Shown here: one piece after another, positions 36,385-46,232 of the stretch | Position numbering within the stretch: the first letter of the stretch is position 1 | Layout: each line of letters begins with the position of its first letter | DNA from: Beijerinckia sp. 28-YEA-48 | GTDB taxonomy: Bacteria > Pseudomonadota > Alphaproteobacteria > Rhizobiales > Beijerinckiaceae | Direction of reading: 5' to 3' | DNA: 64,000 nt | Assembly: GCF_900104955.1 (NCBI RefSeq) | Contig: NZ_FNSI01000001.1 | Coordinates: 3,196,001 to 3,260,000, forward strand | Translations under genes and position numbers: made by a program | Notes under the pieces: generated by a model | The model's database searches: none | The model's input: only the letters and a program-made list of their open reading frames with translations | What the model was told of the DNA's origin: nothing

Positions 36385-37626
36385 ATGTCAGCGGTTGTCG
36401 GACCTACGGACGTTCCCGCCACCCGCTCCATGAAGGAAGTTTGGGTCATCACCATTGGTCATGCCCTAACCCATTGGTATCCGGCGACTTTCTACGTTCT
36501 TCTACCGCTCATCGGCAATGAGATGGGGCTCAGCTACGGCCAGATCGGCATGATCCTGACCTCCCAATATCTCGCCGGCGCTGTTTCCAACCTGCCCGGC
36601 GGCATGTTCGTCGATTCGGTCGGCCGCAAGGGCCTGTTGATGGCGACCTCGCTGTTCTGGATCGGCGTGCCCTACCTCGTCATGGGCTTTTCCAGCGCCT
36701 ATTGGGTGATGCTGACCTGTTCGGCTCTGATCGGCATCGGCAATAATCTCTGGCACCCGACCGCCATCCCCTGGCTCGGCCAGCGCTATCCCGATCGCAA
36801 GGGCCTGGTCATGGCCTGGCACGGCATGGGCGGCAATGTCGGCGACGCGCTGGCGCCGATCGCCGCCGGCGCGCTCATCACTTACCTCACCTTCTCCTGG
36901 CGCGACGTGATGATCGTCAACATCCTGCCCGGCGTGGTGATGGCGGTGATGATCCTCTGGTACCTGGGCAAATCGACCTCCGCCGCGCCCAAAAAGGAGC
37001 AAGCGCCGCAGCTCTCGGCCAAGGAAGTGCTGCAGGCCCTGCCCTCGCTGTTCCGCAATCGCACCCTCCTGTTCCTGTCAGCCAGCTCCGCTTTCCGCTC
37101 GATGACGCAGAACGGCATCATGGCCTTCCTGCCGCTCTATCTGGCCAAGGAAATGGGCTATTCGCCCTGGCTGGTGGGCTTGAGCATGTTCTCGCTGCAG
37201 GCGGCGGGTTTCATCGCCGCACCGATCGCCGGCCATATGTCGGACAAGGTGGGCCGTCGCAATGTCATCATGAGCTCGATGATCATGACCGGCGCCGTGT
37301 TGGCCTTCATGGTCTTCGCTGGCCGCTCGCCGATGTTTGTCGGCTTCGTCGCCTTGCTCGGCTTTTTCCTCTTCGCCGTTCGCCCGGTGCTGCAAGCCTG
37401 GCTGCTCGACGCCACGCCGAAAAACCTCGGCGGCAGCGCCATCGGCGCCATGTTCGGCATTCAGGCGTTGGGCTCGGCCGTCGGCCCGCTCGTCTGCGGC
37501 GCCATCGCCGATTCCTACGGGCTGCTGTCGACCTTCTGGTTCCTGGCCGTGACCATCATCCTGGCCAATCTGCTGGTCTTCGCCATGCCGACGACCCCGC
37601 AGGAGGCCGCGGCGCAAAAGGCCTGA
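36385..37626 (+). CDS. MFS transporter (fosmidomycin resistance-like)
   Basis: A 413-residue major facilitator with twelve predicted helices. ITIGHALTHWYPATFYVLLPL at the start and the loop motif DSVGRKG (motif A-like) resemble the Fsr-type group; the second half has DKVGRRNVIM. GGAGGAA lies upstream of the ATG at 36385, so an earlier ATG at 36355 is not used. Substrate is unknown; related proteins include exporters and organic-acid carriers. It is divergent from the transpeptidase. Confidence 0.9.
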   Translation: MSAVVGPTDVPATRSMKEVWVITIGHALTHWYPATFYVLLPLIGNEMGLSYGQIGMILTSQYLAGAVSNLPGGMFVDSVGRKGLLMATSLFWIGVPYLVMGFSSAYWVMLTCSALIGIGNNLWHPTAIPWLGQRYPDRKGLVMAWHGMGGNVGDALAPIAAGALITYLTFSWRDVMIVNILPGVVMAVMILWYLGKSTSAAPKKEQAPQLSAKEVLQALPSLFRNRTLLFLSASSAFRSMTQNGIMAFLPLYLAKEMGYSPWLVGLSMFSLQAAGFIAAPIAGHMSDKVGRRNVIMSSMIMTGAVLAFMVFAGRSPMFVGFVALLGFFLFAVRPVLQAWLLDATPKNLGGSAIGAMFGIQALGSAVGPLVCGAIADSYGLLSTFWFLAVTIILANLLVFAMPTTPQEAAAQKA

Positions 37627-37667
37627 ATTCGGGCTAACGGCGATTTCCCTCCGGGCGCGTGACGCAC

Positions 37668-37770
37668 TATAGGGTTTTGCAGTTTGATGACCTCATCAAA
37701 CGCCCTAAAGACGCGTCAAAATGAAGATTCTAGGCAAATTGCGTTTCTGTCGAAACGCAATTTGCCTTAG
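37668..37770 (+). repeat. Dispersed two-hairpin repeat, copy 4
   Basis: It starts TATAGGGTTTTGCAG and has hairpin 1 GTTTGATG/CATCAAAC, core AAGACGCGTCAAAATGAAGA, and hairpin 2 GGCAAATTGCGTTTC/GAAACGCAATTTGCC, ending TTAG. It lies between the MFS gene and purD, ending 30 bp before the purD start codon, so it may influence purD expression or terminate the MFS transcript. Confidence 0.85.
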
Positions 37771-37800
37771 ACAAGCGCCAAACGTGACCCGGAGTTTTCC

Positions 37801-39072
37801 TTGAATATCCTCCTGATCGGCTCGGGTGGGCGCGAGCACGCCCTCGCCCTCGCCATTTCGAAGTCGCCCCTGTGCAGCCAGCTTTTCGTCGCGCCGGGCA
37901 ATCCCGGCACCGAGGCTATCGCGCGCAATGTGGTGCTCGATATCACCGACCATGGCGCGGTGGCCGACTTCTGCAAGCTGATGCAGATCGATTTCGTCGT
38001 TGTCGGCCCGGAGGCACCGCTTGTCGCCGGGATCGTCGACGATCTGGCCAAGGCCGGCATTCCCGCCTTCGGACCGACGAAAGCCGCCGCGCAATTGGAA
38101 GGGTCGAAGGGGTTCACCAAGGACCTGTGCCGCGACTTCAACATTCCGACCGCCGCCTATGCCCGCTTCACCGAAGCTGCGGCCGCCAAGGATTACATCC
38201 GCGCGCAAGGCGCACCGATCGTGGTGAAGGCCGATGGCCTTGCGGCCGGCAAGGGCGTCATCGTTGCTGCGACCCTCGACGAGGCCCTCGACGCCATCGA
38301 CATGATTTTCGGCGGCGCTTTTGGCGCAGCGGGCGCAGAGGTTGTGGTCGAGGATTTTCTCGACGGTGAGGAAGTCTCGTTCTTCGCTCTGTGCGATGGC
38401 GAGCGGGCGCTGGCCTTCGCCTCGGCGCAGGATCACAAGCGCGTTGGCGACGGCGACACTGGGCCAAACACCGGCGGCATGGGCGCCTATTCGCCGGCGC
38501 CGATCATGACAGAAGCAATGAGCGCGCGCGTGATGGACGAGCTCATCAAGCCAACGCTGACTGGCATGAAAGCGCGCGGCGCACCTTATCGCGGTGTGCT
38601 GTTCGCCGGCTTGATGATTGGCAAGGACGGGCCAAAGCTTATCGAATTCAATGCGCGCTTCGGCGATCCGGAAACGCAGGTGATCCTGCCGCGCCTCGAC
38701 GAGGACATCATCCCCCTGCTGCTCGAAAGCGCCACCGGTGCGCTACGTGACAAGCCGATCGCCCTGTCGCCCCGCACCGCTCTCACCGTGGTCTTCGCCG
38801 CCAAGGGCTATCCGGAGAAGCCACAACGCGGCAGCGAAATCCGCCAGGTCGAGAAGGCCGCGAGCCTGCCCGATATTACGGTCTACCATGCTGGCACGAA
38901 GCGGGACGGAGCCAGATTGCTCGCCGATGGCGGGCGCGTGCTGAACATCACCGCGACGGGCGGGGATGTGGCTGAGGCGCAGCGCAAAGCCTATGCGGCG
39001 ATCGCCGAGATCGACTGGCCGGAAGGCTTCCACCGCAGCGACATCGGCTGGCGCGCCATCGCCAAGACCTGA
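37801..39072 (+). CDS. purD: Phosphoribosylamine-glycine ligase
   Basis: A 423-residue ATP-grasp enzyme of purine synthesis. The start codon is TTG: the sequence after it, [14 protein letters not shown], is the universal PurD N-terminus, and CCGGAG precedes it by 6 bp. The [19 protein letters not shown] segment, ATP-grasp loop ([11 protein letters not shown]) and metal-binding [12 protein letters not shown] are all intact. It stands alone, as purD often does in alphaproteobacteria. Confidence 0.97.
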   Translation: MNILLIGSGGREHALALAISKSPLCSQLFVAPGNPGTEAIARNVVLDITDHGAVADFCKLMQIDFVVVGPEAPLVAGIVDDLAKAGIPAFGPTKAAAQLEGSKGFTKDLCRDFNIPTAAYARFTEAAAAKDYIRAQGAPIVVKADGLAAGKGVIVAATLDEALDAIDMIFGGAFGAAGAEVVVEDFLDGEEVSFFALCDGERALAFASAQDHKRVGDGDTGPNTGGMGAYSPAPIMTEAMSARVMDELIKPTLTGMKARGAPYRGVLFAGLMIGKDGPKLIEFNARFGDPETQVILPRLDEDIIPLLLESATGALRDKPIALSPRTALTVVFAAKGYPEKPQRGSEIRQVEKAASLPDITVYHAGTKRDGARLLADGGRVLNITATGGDVAEAQRKAYAAIAEIDWPEGFHRSDIGWRAIAKT

Positions 39073-39081
39073 ACGTTCAGT

Positions 39082-39762
39082 TCAGTAGGCTGGGCAGATC
39101 GTGCCGCCGGTCACGGCGGTAGGCATGGCGATCAGGATCTGGTTGCGCGGGCGCATATAAGTCGTTTGCGACATCGTCATCACCGATTGCGCGCTGCTCC
39201 ACGCCAGAACCGCCCCGCCGAAGGGGGGATCATAGGTATAAGAGACATCGGCGACGATGATCGAACCCGAGCCATACATGCCGTTGGGCATCTTGTTACT
39301 CGCCGGTGCGTCCGTATTGGCTGCTGCTGTGAGAATGGCACACGGCCGCGCCGTGCCACCATTGCGTGTGATCGTCCAGCGCGGCTTGGCGTCATAACCA
39401 TTGGGCTTGGCGCTATTGGCGACGAATTCGACGCTCGCCACCGCCATCTTCAAGGTTGTTGTCGGAAACGGCGACATGATCGCGGTTGCCGCATTGAAGA
39501 CATTGGTCGTTTCGGTATCGGTCATATTGGAGCCTGCGGCGAGCTGCGCAACGAGATCGGAAAGCGCACGCGCCACCAAGGTCGACTTGCGGCTCGCCAT
39601 GATGCCTTGCGTCAGTTCGGCCGTGCCAAGATACAACAACAGCATCAGTGGCAAGATAAGCGCGAACTCGACCGCGGCGACGCCACGTTTGTCGTGGCGC
39701 AGGCGCCGAATGAAGCCAATAACGGAGGCGCGGTGTCGCGGTGCCATGGCTGCCCTCAACAC
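39082..39762 (-). CDS. TadE/TadG-like pilus assembly protein
   Basis: A 226-residue pseudopilin-like protein. The N-terminal KRGVAAVEFALILPLMLLLYLG matches the TadE/TadG helix, with Glu at the position after the G-V-A-A-V processing-like motif. The rest is a periplasmic domain rich in Thr/Ala. GTG at 39762 overlaps the upstream gene stop by 7 bp; ATG at 39747 is an alternative start. It is the second gene of a minus-strand operon and convergent with purD. Confidence 0.88.
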   Translation of the reverse strand: MLRAAMAPRHRASVIGFIRRLRHDKRGVAAVEFALILPLMLLLYLGTAELTQGIMASRKSTLVARALSDLVAQLAAGSNMTDTETTNVFNAATAIMSPFPTTTLKMAVASVEFVANSAKPNGYDAKPRWTITRNGGTARPCAILTAAANTDAPASNKMPNGMYGSGSIIVADVSYTYDPPFGGAVLAWSSAQSVMTMSQTTYMRPRNQILIAMPTAVTGGTICPAY

Positions 39763-40448
39763 GGCGGCGCCGAGGCGGAGCCCGAGGCGCCGAACGGTTC
39801 ATTCCGAAAAACCTGGGTGGCGAGCAGGAGATGTTTCCAGCCGTTGTCGTAATTGACTTGCCCAGTCTGATTGACCCCGTTCGCCACCAGACCGTTCATG
39901 GTCAAGAAATTGAGATAGACCGGCATGGGATAGACCACCCGCAAGACGACAACGCAGTTGGCGCCACCCGTCTGGAAAAGCGTATTACCGGTGTAGAAGC
40001 TGGCGTCGAGAGTGAGACCGGCGAAGCCGGACTGGTTGCGCACATCGATAATCAGCTTGTTGCAATCGATGAAGCTCGGCAAGCTCGGCAGAGTGCACAT
40101 CACCTGCGAGCGAAAAGCGGCCGCGCTTGTCAGCGCCGTGCTGCTACCGCTGGGCGTCTGGCCGGACAGGGTTTGCCCGGTCATGATCGCGCGGGCAGCG
40201 TCGGCGGTCGCGGCTTCGAGCCCCTGCTGGGTGAAGAACATCAGCGCCGATTCAAAGATCACGAACAGAAGCGATAGGAAAGGAACGGAGATCATGGCGA
40301 ATTCGACCGCCGTGACGCCGTCAGTATCTTTCCGAAACCGCTTCAAAATCCGGCACAATCGCCGATTGAGAAACCTGTGACCGATCAATGCGGCAGTCTG
40401 ACGAAGCATAGAAAACCTCGGTACGCATAGACGCAGCACGTCATTCAA
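39756..40448 (-). CDS. TadE-like pilus assembly protein
   Basis: A 230-residue protein with the TadE signature helix DGVTAVEFAMISVPFLSLLFVIFESALMF (given by position, about residues 42-70). The periplasmic part has two or more Cys (VMCTLPSLPSFIDCNK) that may pair. It probably acts as a minor pseudopilin or assembly factor of the Tad pilus whose main genes lie at 41251-49679. An alternative start (ATG at 40409) would shorten the N-terminus. Confidence 0.88.
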   Translation of the reverse strand: MNDVLRLCVPRFSMLRQTAALIGHRFLNRRLCRILKRFRKDTDGVTAVEFAMISVPFLSLLFVIFESALMFFTQQGLEAATADAARAIMTGQTLSGQTPSGSSTALTSAAAFRSQVMCTLPSLPSFIDCNKLIIDVRNQSGFAGLTLDASFYTGNTLFQTGGANCVVVLRVVYPMPVYLNFLTMNGLVANGVNQTGQVNYDNGWKHLLLATQVFRNEPFGASGSASAPPC

Positions 40449-40535
40449 ATGCGCTCTGATATCTTCATAATCGCAGCGACTTTCCCAAACCCTTTCCGGG
40501 CTTCGGAAAGCAAACCGTGAAAATTAACGTTCTGT

Positions 40536-41024
40536 TTACTTTTTGCCGAGCGGGGACGCCACGGTGGAACGCTGCTGTGACTGTCCTGCGGTATCAGCCA
40601 TGAATTTTGAATCATCGCCGAGCGTGACGGTCGGATTACAGAGCGGCGAACAATCATAGGTTTCGCGCTGCAAGCCGCGCTGGACCACCAACCCGCCTCG
40701 GCTCACCGGATTGGTGACCACCACCGTCGACTCACCGACCGACTTTCCATCGGCGTCGAGCGCGATCAGATTGGTTCTGCCGAAGCTTTTTCCCGTCAGG
40801 ATCATCTGGTTATTGCGTTTCAGCATCGAAACGTCGGCAATAGAGGGATTGCCGAGAATGATGGTCGATGCGTTGGGCGGCAGCAGCAGGACTTTGGCCT
40901 GATCTAGCATCACCATGATCTGATCGGCGGCGCTGGCCCCCGATGCCGTGCAGATCGCAAGAGCCGTGGCAATCGCCAGGCGCCGAAGCTCCGGCGGCAG
41001 GACGGCTCTCATCGAAACAGGCAT
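40536..41024 (-). CDS. Stand-alone pilus-assembly N-terminal (secretin N) domain protein
   Basis: A 162-residue exported protein. After a signal peptide (IATALAICTASGASAA) the segment DQAKVLLLPPNASTIILGNPS through MILTGKSFGRTNLIALDADG parallels the N-terminal domain of CpaC encoded nearby (KSVILDLPRDASEIFVANPK). There is no secretin barrel. The tail has a Cys pair (TYDCSPLCNP). It likely helps the Tad secretin or its assembly. A purine-rich GAGAG lies before the ATG at 41024; an upstream in-frame ATG at 41120 is less likely. Confidence 0.8.
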   Translation of the reverse strand: MPVSMRAVLPPELRRLAIATALAICTASGASAADQIMVMLDQAKVLLLPPNASTIILGNPSIADVSMLKRNNQMILTGKSFGRTNLIALDADGKSVGESTVVVTNPVSRGGLVVQRGLQRETYDCSPLCNPTVTLGDDSKFMADTAGQSQQRSTVASPLGKK

Positions 41025-41250
41025 TTTCGACTCTCGTGAATGGGAATATTTCAAGGCATTACGAACGAAAATGGTGAAGGAACGATAAAGGCCGGAACGA
41101 TCAAATTCGACGCTGCGCATTGAACTTAGATGTTTGCGCTCTGATTTTCTTCGCTTTACGTTCTCGATTGAGGCTCGCCATCTGCAGCGGCAGTTAAGCT
41201 CTCGTAAATCCTGTCGATTTACGGTGCGGCTTCAACCGACGAGCTCTCCC

Positions 41251-41757
41251 ATGACCGATATCGCTGCCCTCCTCATATTTCCCTTGGCGATGACCTATGC
41301 GGCCTTCTCGGATCTGTTCACGATGACGATCTCGAACTGGATCTCGCTGCTGCTGGTGATCGCCTATCTCGGCCTTGCCTTTGCCTTGGGCATTTCCTGG
41401 CAGGACATGGCGTGGGCCTTCGCCTGCGGCGCGCTGGTTCTCGTCGTCACCTTCGGAATGTTCTGCGCCGGCTGGATGGGCGGCGGCGACGCGAAACTGG
41501 CGGCGGCCTCGGCCATCTGGCTTGGATGGGCCCATGTCATGAACTACGGCCTCGTCGCTTCGGTGTTCGGCGCAGTATTAACGCTTCTCATCGTCGCCAT
41601 CCGCTTCAAGCCGCTGCCGTCCTTCGTGCCGCGTTATGGCTGGATCCTGCGCCTGCACGACCAGAAGGAGGGTATCCCCTATGGAATCGCGCTCGCCCTG
41701 GCCGGTCTGTACGTCTATCCGCAATCGCAAATCTGGCTGGCGACGGTCACACTGTAA
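41251..41757 (+). CDS. cpaA: Prepilin peptidase CpaA/TadV
   Basis: A 168-residue type IV prepilin peptidase of the Tad system. It has several membrane helices, the first catalytic Asp in AAFSDLFTMTISNW and the second in the GxGD motif (MGGGDAKLAAA). It would cleave the Flp pilin and pseudopilins. The ATG at 41251 starts directly before the first helix; the longer open frame upstream lacks coding character. It leads the cpaABCDEF-tadBC operon. Confidence 0.93.
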   Translation: MTDIAALLIFPLAMTYAAFSDLFTMTISNWISLLLVIAYLGLAFALGISWQDMAWAFACGALVLVVTFGMFCAGWMGGGDAKLAAASAIWLGWAHVMNYGLVASVFGAVLTLLIVAIRFKPLPSFVPRYGWILRLHDQKEGIPYGIALALAGLYVYPQSQIWLATVTL

Positions 41758-41873
41758 CTGTTCGGGACAGTCGATCAGTACATATAGATACAACCGGTTA
41801 ACCTTAATTTGACGTTTCCTTGTTTGTATTCGGATGGTTCCGGAATCGGTGGGGCCATACGGATCAGACAATC

Positions 41874-42653
41874 ATGAACGTTGCTCGTCTTGCAGTTCTT
41901 GGCGTCGCCTTGGCGGCTGGCGGCGTTGCCGCCATGCTCATGGGCGGCCAAAAGAACGTGCCCACCATCATCCAGGCGCCGCCGCCGCCCCCGCAGATCG
42001 AAACTGATGAAGTTCTCGTCAGCGGCAAGGAAATGCCGATGGGCACGGTCATCGCCGATGGCGATCTGACCTGGGCGGTCTGGCCGAAAGCTTCCATCAG
42101 TGAAGGGGCGATCCGCAAATCCGCCGACCCCAACGTCATTGCCGACTTGAAAGGCGCGGTCGCGCGCTCCAGCTTCCTGCAGGGCGAACCAATCCGCCGT
42201 GAGAAGGTGGTCAAAGCAGCGAATGCCGGCTTCCTCTCCGCCATTCTGGCCTCTGGCCAACGCGCCGTCGCGATCAACATCGACGCCACAGGCGCCACGT
42301 CGGCCGGCGGCTTCATCCTGCCCAACGATCGCGTCGACATCGTGCGCATCTCGCGTGATGAGCAAGGCGGCGAAGCCTATGCCAGCGAGACAATCCTGAA
42401 GAATGTTCGCATCCTGGCCATCGGCCAGAACGTTCAGGAGAAGAACGGCGAAAAGGTCGTCGTCGGCTCTAATGCGACCTTGGAAGTTTCGCAGACCCAG
42501 GCCGAGAAGCTCATTCTGGCGCAGCGCGTCGGTCAGCTTTCGCTGGTGCTGCGCAGCATGTTCGACGCGAATAAGCCTGAAGATCAAGCCGACAATGAAG
42601 GCAGTCTGACGATTGTCCGCTTCGGCATCCCCAGCAATGTGAGCAAGCAATGA
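41874..42653 (+). CDS. cpaB: Flp pilus assembly protein CpaB/RcpC
   Basis: A 259-residue periplasmic protein with an N-terminal membrane anchor (NVARLAVLGVALAAGGVAAML), then an SAF domain (VLVSGKEMPMGTVIADGDL) and the RcpC/CpaB domain (AVAINIDATGATSAGGFILP; NDRVDIV). CpaB works with the outer-membrane secretin. The stop overlaps the cpaC start by 4 bp. Confidence 0.94.
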   Translation: MNVARLAVLGVALAAGGVAAMLMGGQKNVPTIIQAPPPPPQIETDEVLVSGKEMPMGTVIADGDLTWAVWPKASISEGAIRKSADPNVIADLKGAVARSSFLQGEPIRREKVVKAANAGFLSAILASGQRAVAINIDATGATSAGGFILPNDRVDIVRISRDEQGGEAYASETILKNVRILAIGQNVQEKNGEKVVVGSNATLEVSQTQAEKLILAQRVGQLSLVLRSMFDANKPEDQADNEGSLTIVRFGIPSNVSKQ

Positions 42654-44149
42654 CGTCTGCCGCCATGCGGAGTACATTCATGACTTTCGGCTTTTCAAAG
42701 CATGGCTCCCTCGCAGCTCTTCTCGGCGTCACGATGATCGGCGCTTCGAGCCTGCTGCCGCAGCATGCCTTTGCCCAAACCATCCAACCGCAAGCCATGG
42801 AGCGCGAGAGCACCATCGCCCGCCGCCTCAATCTTGGCGTCGGCAAATCCGTCATTTTGGATCTGCCCCGGGACGCTTCGGAAATTTTCGTTGCCAATCC
42901 CAAAGTCGCCAATGCGATCGTCCGCTCAGCCCGCAAGCTCTATATTATCGCTGCTGAAGGCGGTCAGACGTCGATCTTCGCCATGGATGCCCAGGGGCAG
43001 CAGATCGCTGTCATTGAAATTTCCGTCGGGCGGGATGTCGGCGAATTGCAGCGCATTCTGCGCACCGCCATCCCGGGCGCCGACATCGTTGCACGGACCG
43101 TGGACGAGACCATCATTCTGACCGGCGTTGTCGACTCCGCCGGCGACGCGCAAAAAGCCATGGATATCGCCAATGGCTTCTTGGGCGGCGGTGGTGGCGC
43201 GCCAAATGCTGCGGCGGGCGCCACAGGCGTCAGCAGCGGCGGCAGGCTCATCAATTCCCTCACCATCCGCGGCCGCGATCAGGTGATGCTGAAAGTCAGC
43301 ATTGCCGAAGTGCAGCGTCAGGTGATGAAGCAATTGGGTGTCAGCACCGCCACAGCGAATGGCAGCTGGGGCCAGTTCTCAATGGCGAACGCCTTCGGGC
43401 TGCAGAGCTTCGCTCAGAACGGAGCGACCCTGGGGAAGTTGAACACCGCCAATGCGGTCGGGGCCCAGTTGCAAGCCTATGAGCGCTATGGCGTCGCTCG
43501 TATTCTGGCCGAGCCAACGGTCACGGCCATATCCGGCGAAACAGCGAAATTTACAGCCGGCGGCGAATTGCCGGTTCCGCAGAGCCAGACCTGTACCCCA
43601 ACCGTCACCGGTACAACGCTCTGCACCACCGGCATCACATTCAAGAACTACGGCGTAACGCTCAATTTCACACCGGTGGTTCTGGCGGAAGGCCGCATTC
43701 TGTTGCGCGTCGCCACGGAAGTCACCGAGGTCGACCCAACTCAATCTTACGTCTTCAGCGGCATCAGCGTTCCGGCCTTCCGGACGCGCAAGAACGAAAC
43801 CAGTGTCGAATTGCCGTCTGGCGGTTCGATCGCTTCCGCCGGCCTGCTCCAATCAACCAGCATGCAGATCATCAACGGTCTACCGGGGCTCATGAACCTG
43901 CCGATTCTGGGCACTTTGTTCCGCTCGCGCGACTATCAACGCAAAGAAACGGAACTGATGATCATCATCACGCCCTATATCGCCAAGGTCAGCAAGCCGG
44001 GCGAACTCAAACGGCCTGATGACGGCTTGGCCGATGCCAGCGACCCACAAAGCTGGCTCCTTGGCCGCGTCAACCGCCTCTATTCCACCACGTCCAATCC
44101 TCAGGCCATCAAGGGTTTCAGAGGGAGCTTCGGCTTCATCGCGGACTGA
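42650..44149 (+). CDS. cpaC: Tad pilus secretin CpaC/RcpA
   Basis: A 499-residue outer-membrane secretin with signal peptide (ending QHAFAQ), an N-terminal pilus assembly domain (SVILDLPRDASEIFVANPK), a BON-like segment (TVDETIILTGVVDSAGDA), and the secretin core VLAEGRILLRVATEVTEVDP with the C-terminal ETELMIIITPYIAKV. It forms the pilus gate. A Gly-rich loop (GGGGGAPNAAAG) follows the BON-like segment. Confidence 0.95.
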   Translation: MTSAAMRSTFMTFGFSKHGSLAALLGVTMIGASSLLPQHAFAQTIQPQAMERESTIARRLNLGVGKSVILDLPRDASEIFVANPKVANAIVRSARKLYIIAAEGGQTSIFAMDAQGQQIAVIEISVGRDVGELQRILRTAIPGADIVARTVDETIILTGVVDSAGDAQKAMDIANGFLGGGGGAPNAAAGATGVSSGGRLINSLTIRGRDQVMLKVSIAEVQRQVMKQLGVSTATANGSWGQFSMANAFGLQSFAQNGATLGKLNTANAVGAQLQAYERYGVARILAEPTVTAISGETAKFTAGGELPVPQSQTCTPTVTGTTLCTTGITFKNYGVTLNFTPVVLAEGRILLRVATEVTEVDPTQSYVFSGISVPAFRTRKNETSVELPSGGSIASAGLLQSTSMQIINGLPGLMNLPILGTLFRSRDYQRKETELMIIITPYIAKVSKPGELKRPDDGLADASDPQSWLLGRVNRLYSTTSNPQAIKGFRGSFGFIAD

Positions 44150-44185
44150 ATGTTTCTATCGCTTTCTTGTACGGGACAGAGATCC

Positions 44186-44926
44186 ATGTTGCCTATCTCC
44201 CCTCCAGGCCGACTCGTATCGGGCCCACTTGCATTGCGATTTGTCGCCGGCGCCTTGCTGGCCTCGTCCGTGGCGGGTTGCGCCACGCCCGACAGGCTCG
44301 CGACGGCCACCGCCTATCCCGAAGATTTCCGCGCCCGGCATCCCATCGTGATGACGGAGACGCCAAGCACGCTTGATATCTTCCCGTCCGTGAGCGGCCT
44401 CGACAAAAGCAACACGATACGCGTCCGTTCCTTTGCCGGCGACTATCTCACCAACGGCCAGGGGCCAATCGTGATCCAGGTGCCTGCCAGCGGCGCCAGC
44501 CGTTATGTCGCCCGGCCTGCTGTCGATCAGATCCGCCACACCTTGCAGGCCTCCGGCGTCAAGGGCCATGTGCAGGTTGGCTCCTATCTCCCCGGCGATC
44601 CCGCCCAGGCGGCGCCAATCCGGCTGAGCTTTGTCGGCCTCAGCGCCCGGACGGCGCGACCATGCGGCGAGTGGCCGCGCGATCTCGCTTCCGGCAGCAG
44701 CCTCGAAGGCTGGGAAAACAAACCCTATTGGAATTTCGGCTGCGCGACACAGTCGAATCTCGCAATGCAGGTGGCTGATCCGCGCGATCTCGTCAGTCCG
44801 CGCGGTGAAACGCCGAGCGATGTCGCCATGCGGACCCGTGCCATCACCAAAGTGCGGATGGGTGAAGATCCCGCCGCCAAATGGACGGTACGCAACAGCT
44901 CCATCGGCACAACAGGAGGCAATTGA
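44186..44926 (+). CDS. cpaD: Tad pilus lipoprotein CpaD
   Basis: A 246-residue lipoprotein that pilots or stabilises the CpaC secretin. The lipobox is SSVAGC with the lipidated Cys near residue 34 from the chosen ATG. The C-terminal FGCATQSNLAMQVADPRDLVSPR is the conserved CpaD motif. AGAGA lies upstream of the ATG at 44186; an in-frame ATG at 44150 is possible. The stop overlaps the cpaE start (TGATG). Confidence 0.92.
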   Translation: MLPISPPGRLVSGPLALRFVAGALLASSVAGCATPDRLATATAYPEDFRARHPIVMTETPSTLDIFPSVSGLDKSNTIRVRSFAGDYLTNGQGPIVIQVPASGASRYVARPAVDQIRHTLQASGVKGHVQVGSYLPGDPAQAAPIRLSFVGLSARTARPCGEWPRDLASGSSLEGWENKPYWNFGCATQSNLAMQVADPRDLVSPRGETPSDVAMRTRAITKVRMGEDPAAKWTVRNSSIGTTGGN

Positions 44927-46191
44927 TGGAGGCCGACGGTACGCTCGACGAATTCAACGGCCAGACGGACGGGCAGACACAGATCGCGCCGGTTCCGCGC
45001 GTCTCGATCCAGGCCTTCTGCGAGGTCGCCGCCACCGCCGACGCGATCACCTCGTCGATGAACGACCGTCGCATGCTGAAGGCCCATGTGAAAGTTCACA
45101 TGGGCGGCGCTCCCGCCGCCATCGAAGCCTATCGCAGCGCGCCGACGCCCAACGTCATCGTCATCGAATGCAACCAGGGGCGCAATGCCCTGCTCGGGTA
45201 TCTCGATGAACTTGCCGATTATTGCGACGCTGGGACACGCGTCGTCGTCATCGGCCGTTCCAACGACATTGGACTTTATCGGGAGCTGATGGGGCGCGGC
45301 GTCAGCGAATATATCGTCTCGCCCTTTGAAGTGTTGTCCTTCGTTCGCACGATTTCCGAGCTTTATGCGGCCGCGGGGTCGGCACCTGTTGGACGGCTTC
45401 TGGCCGTGACCGGCGTTAAAGGCGGCGTCGGCGCCTCCAGTATCGCCCACAATGTCGCATGGGCGATTTCGCGGGAATTCGATTCCTCGACGGTTCTAGT
45501 CGATATGGATCTCGGCTTCGGAACGGCCGGCCTCGACTTCAATCAGGATCCGCCGCAGGGCGTCGCCGAGATTGTTTTCGCACCCGAGCGGCTCGACGCC
45601 AATTTCGTCGATCGACTGCTCTCGAAATGCACCGAAAACCTCAGCCTGCTGGCTGCGCCTGCAACGCTTGAGCGCAATTACGATCTGTCGGAAAATGCTT
45701 TCGACGGTTTGATCGACATATTGCGCTCGACGATCCCCAATATCGTCCTCGACGTCCCCCATGTGTGGACGGCCTGGAGCCGGCGTATCCTGGTTTCGGC
45801 CGACGAAATCCTCGTCGTCGCCGCACCAGACCTGGCCAGCCTGCGCAACACCAAGAGCCTGCTCGATACCCTGCGCGCCGCAAGGCCCAACGACGCGCCG
45901 CCGAGGCTGGTCATGAATTTCGTTGGCGTGCCGAAGCGGCCGGAGATTTCCGTTGCCGATTTCGCCAAGGCTGTCGATCTCGAACCGCTCAGCAGCATTC
46001 CCTTTGATCCCAAACTGTTCGGCACAGCGGCCAATAACGGACAGATGATCGCCGAGATCGATACCTCCCACACCGTGACTGCCGCGATTGAAGAAATCGC
46101 CCGGATTCTGACCGGAAGAGCAGAAATTAAACAGACAAAGAAACGATTCTCTAACCCCCTCAGTGCCCTGCTGGCACGCAGGCGGTCGTGA
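44926..46191 (+). CDS. cpaE: Tad pilus localisation ATPase CpaE/TadZ
   Basis: A 421-residue ParA/MinD-like protein that places the pilus machine at the pole. The N-terminal half resembles a response-regulator receiver domain without a full acidic pocket; the ATPase half has a deviant Walker A (VKGGVGASSIAHN), where the canonical KGG lysine is retained but the GKT is GAS, and the Walker B-like VLVDMDLGF. AGGAGG stands 6 bp before the ATG. The C-terminal basic tail (FSNPLSALLARRRS) may bind membrane. Confidence 0.93.
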   Translation: MEADGTLDEFNGQTDGQTQIAPVPRVSIQAFCEVAATADAITSSMNDRRMLKAHVKVHMGGAPAAIEAYRSAPTPNVIVIECNQGRNALLGYLDELADYCDAGTRVVVIGRSNDIGLYRELMGRGVSEYIVSPFEVLSFVRTISELYAAAGSAPVGRLLAVTGVKGGVGASSIAHNVAWAISREFDSSTVLVDMDLGFGTAGLDFNQDPPQGVAEIVFAPERLDANFVDRLLSKCTENLSLLAAPATLERNYDLSENAFDGLIDILRSTIPNIVLDVPHVWTAWSRRILVSADEILVVAAPDLASLRNTKSLLDTLRAARPNDAPPRLVMNFVGVPKRPEISVADFAKAVDLEPLSSIPFDPKLFGTAANNGQMIAEIDTSHTVTAAIEEIARILTGRAEIKQTKKRFSNPLSALLARRRS

Positions 46192-46232
46192 GCACGGGGG
46201 CAACCCGCCCGCGACCGAAAAGCAAGGCGTAG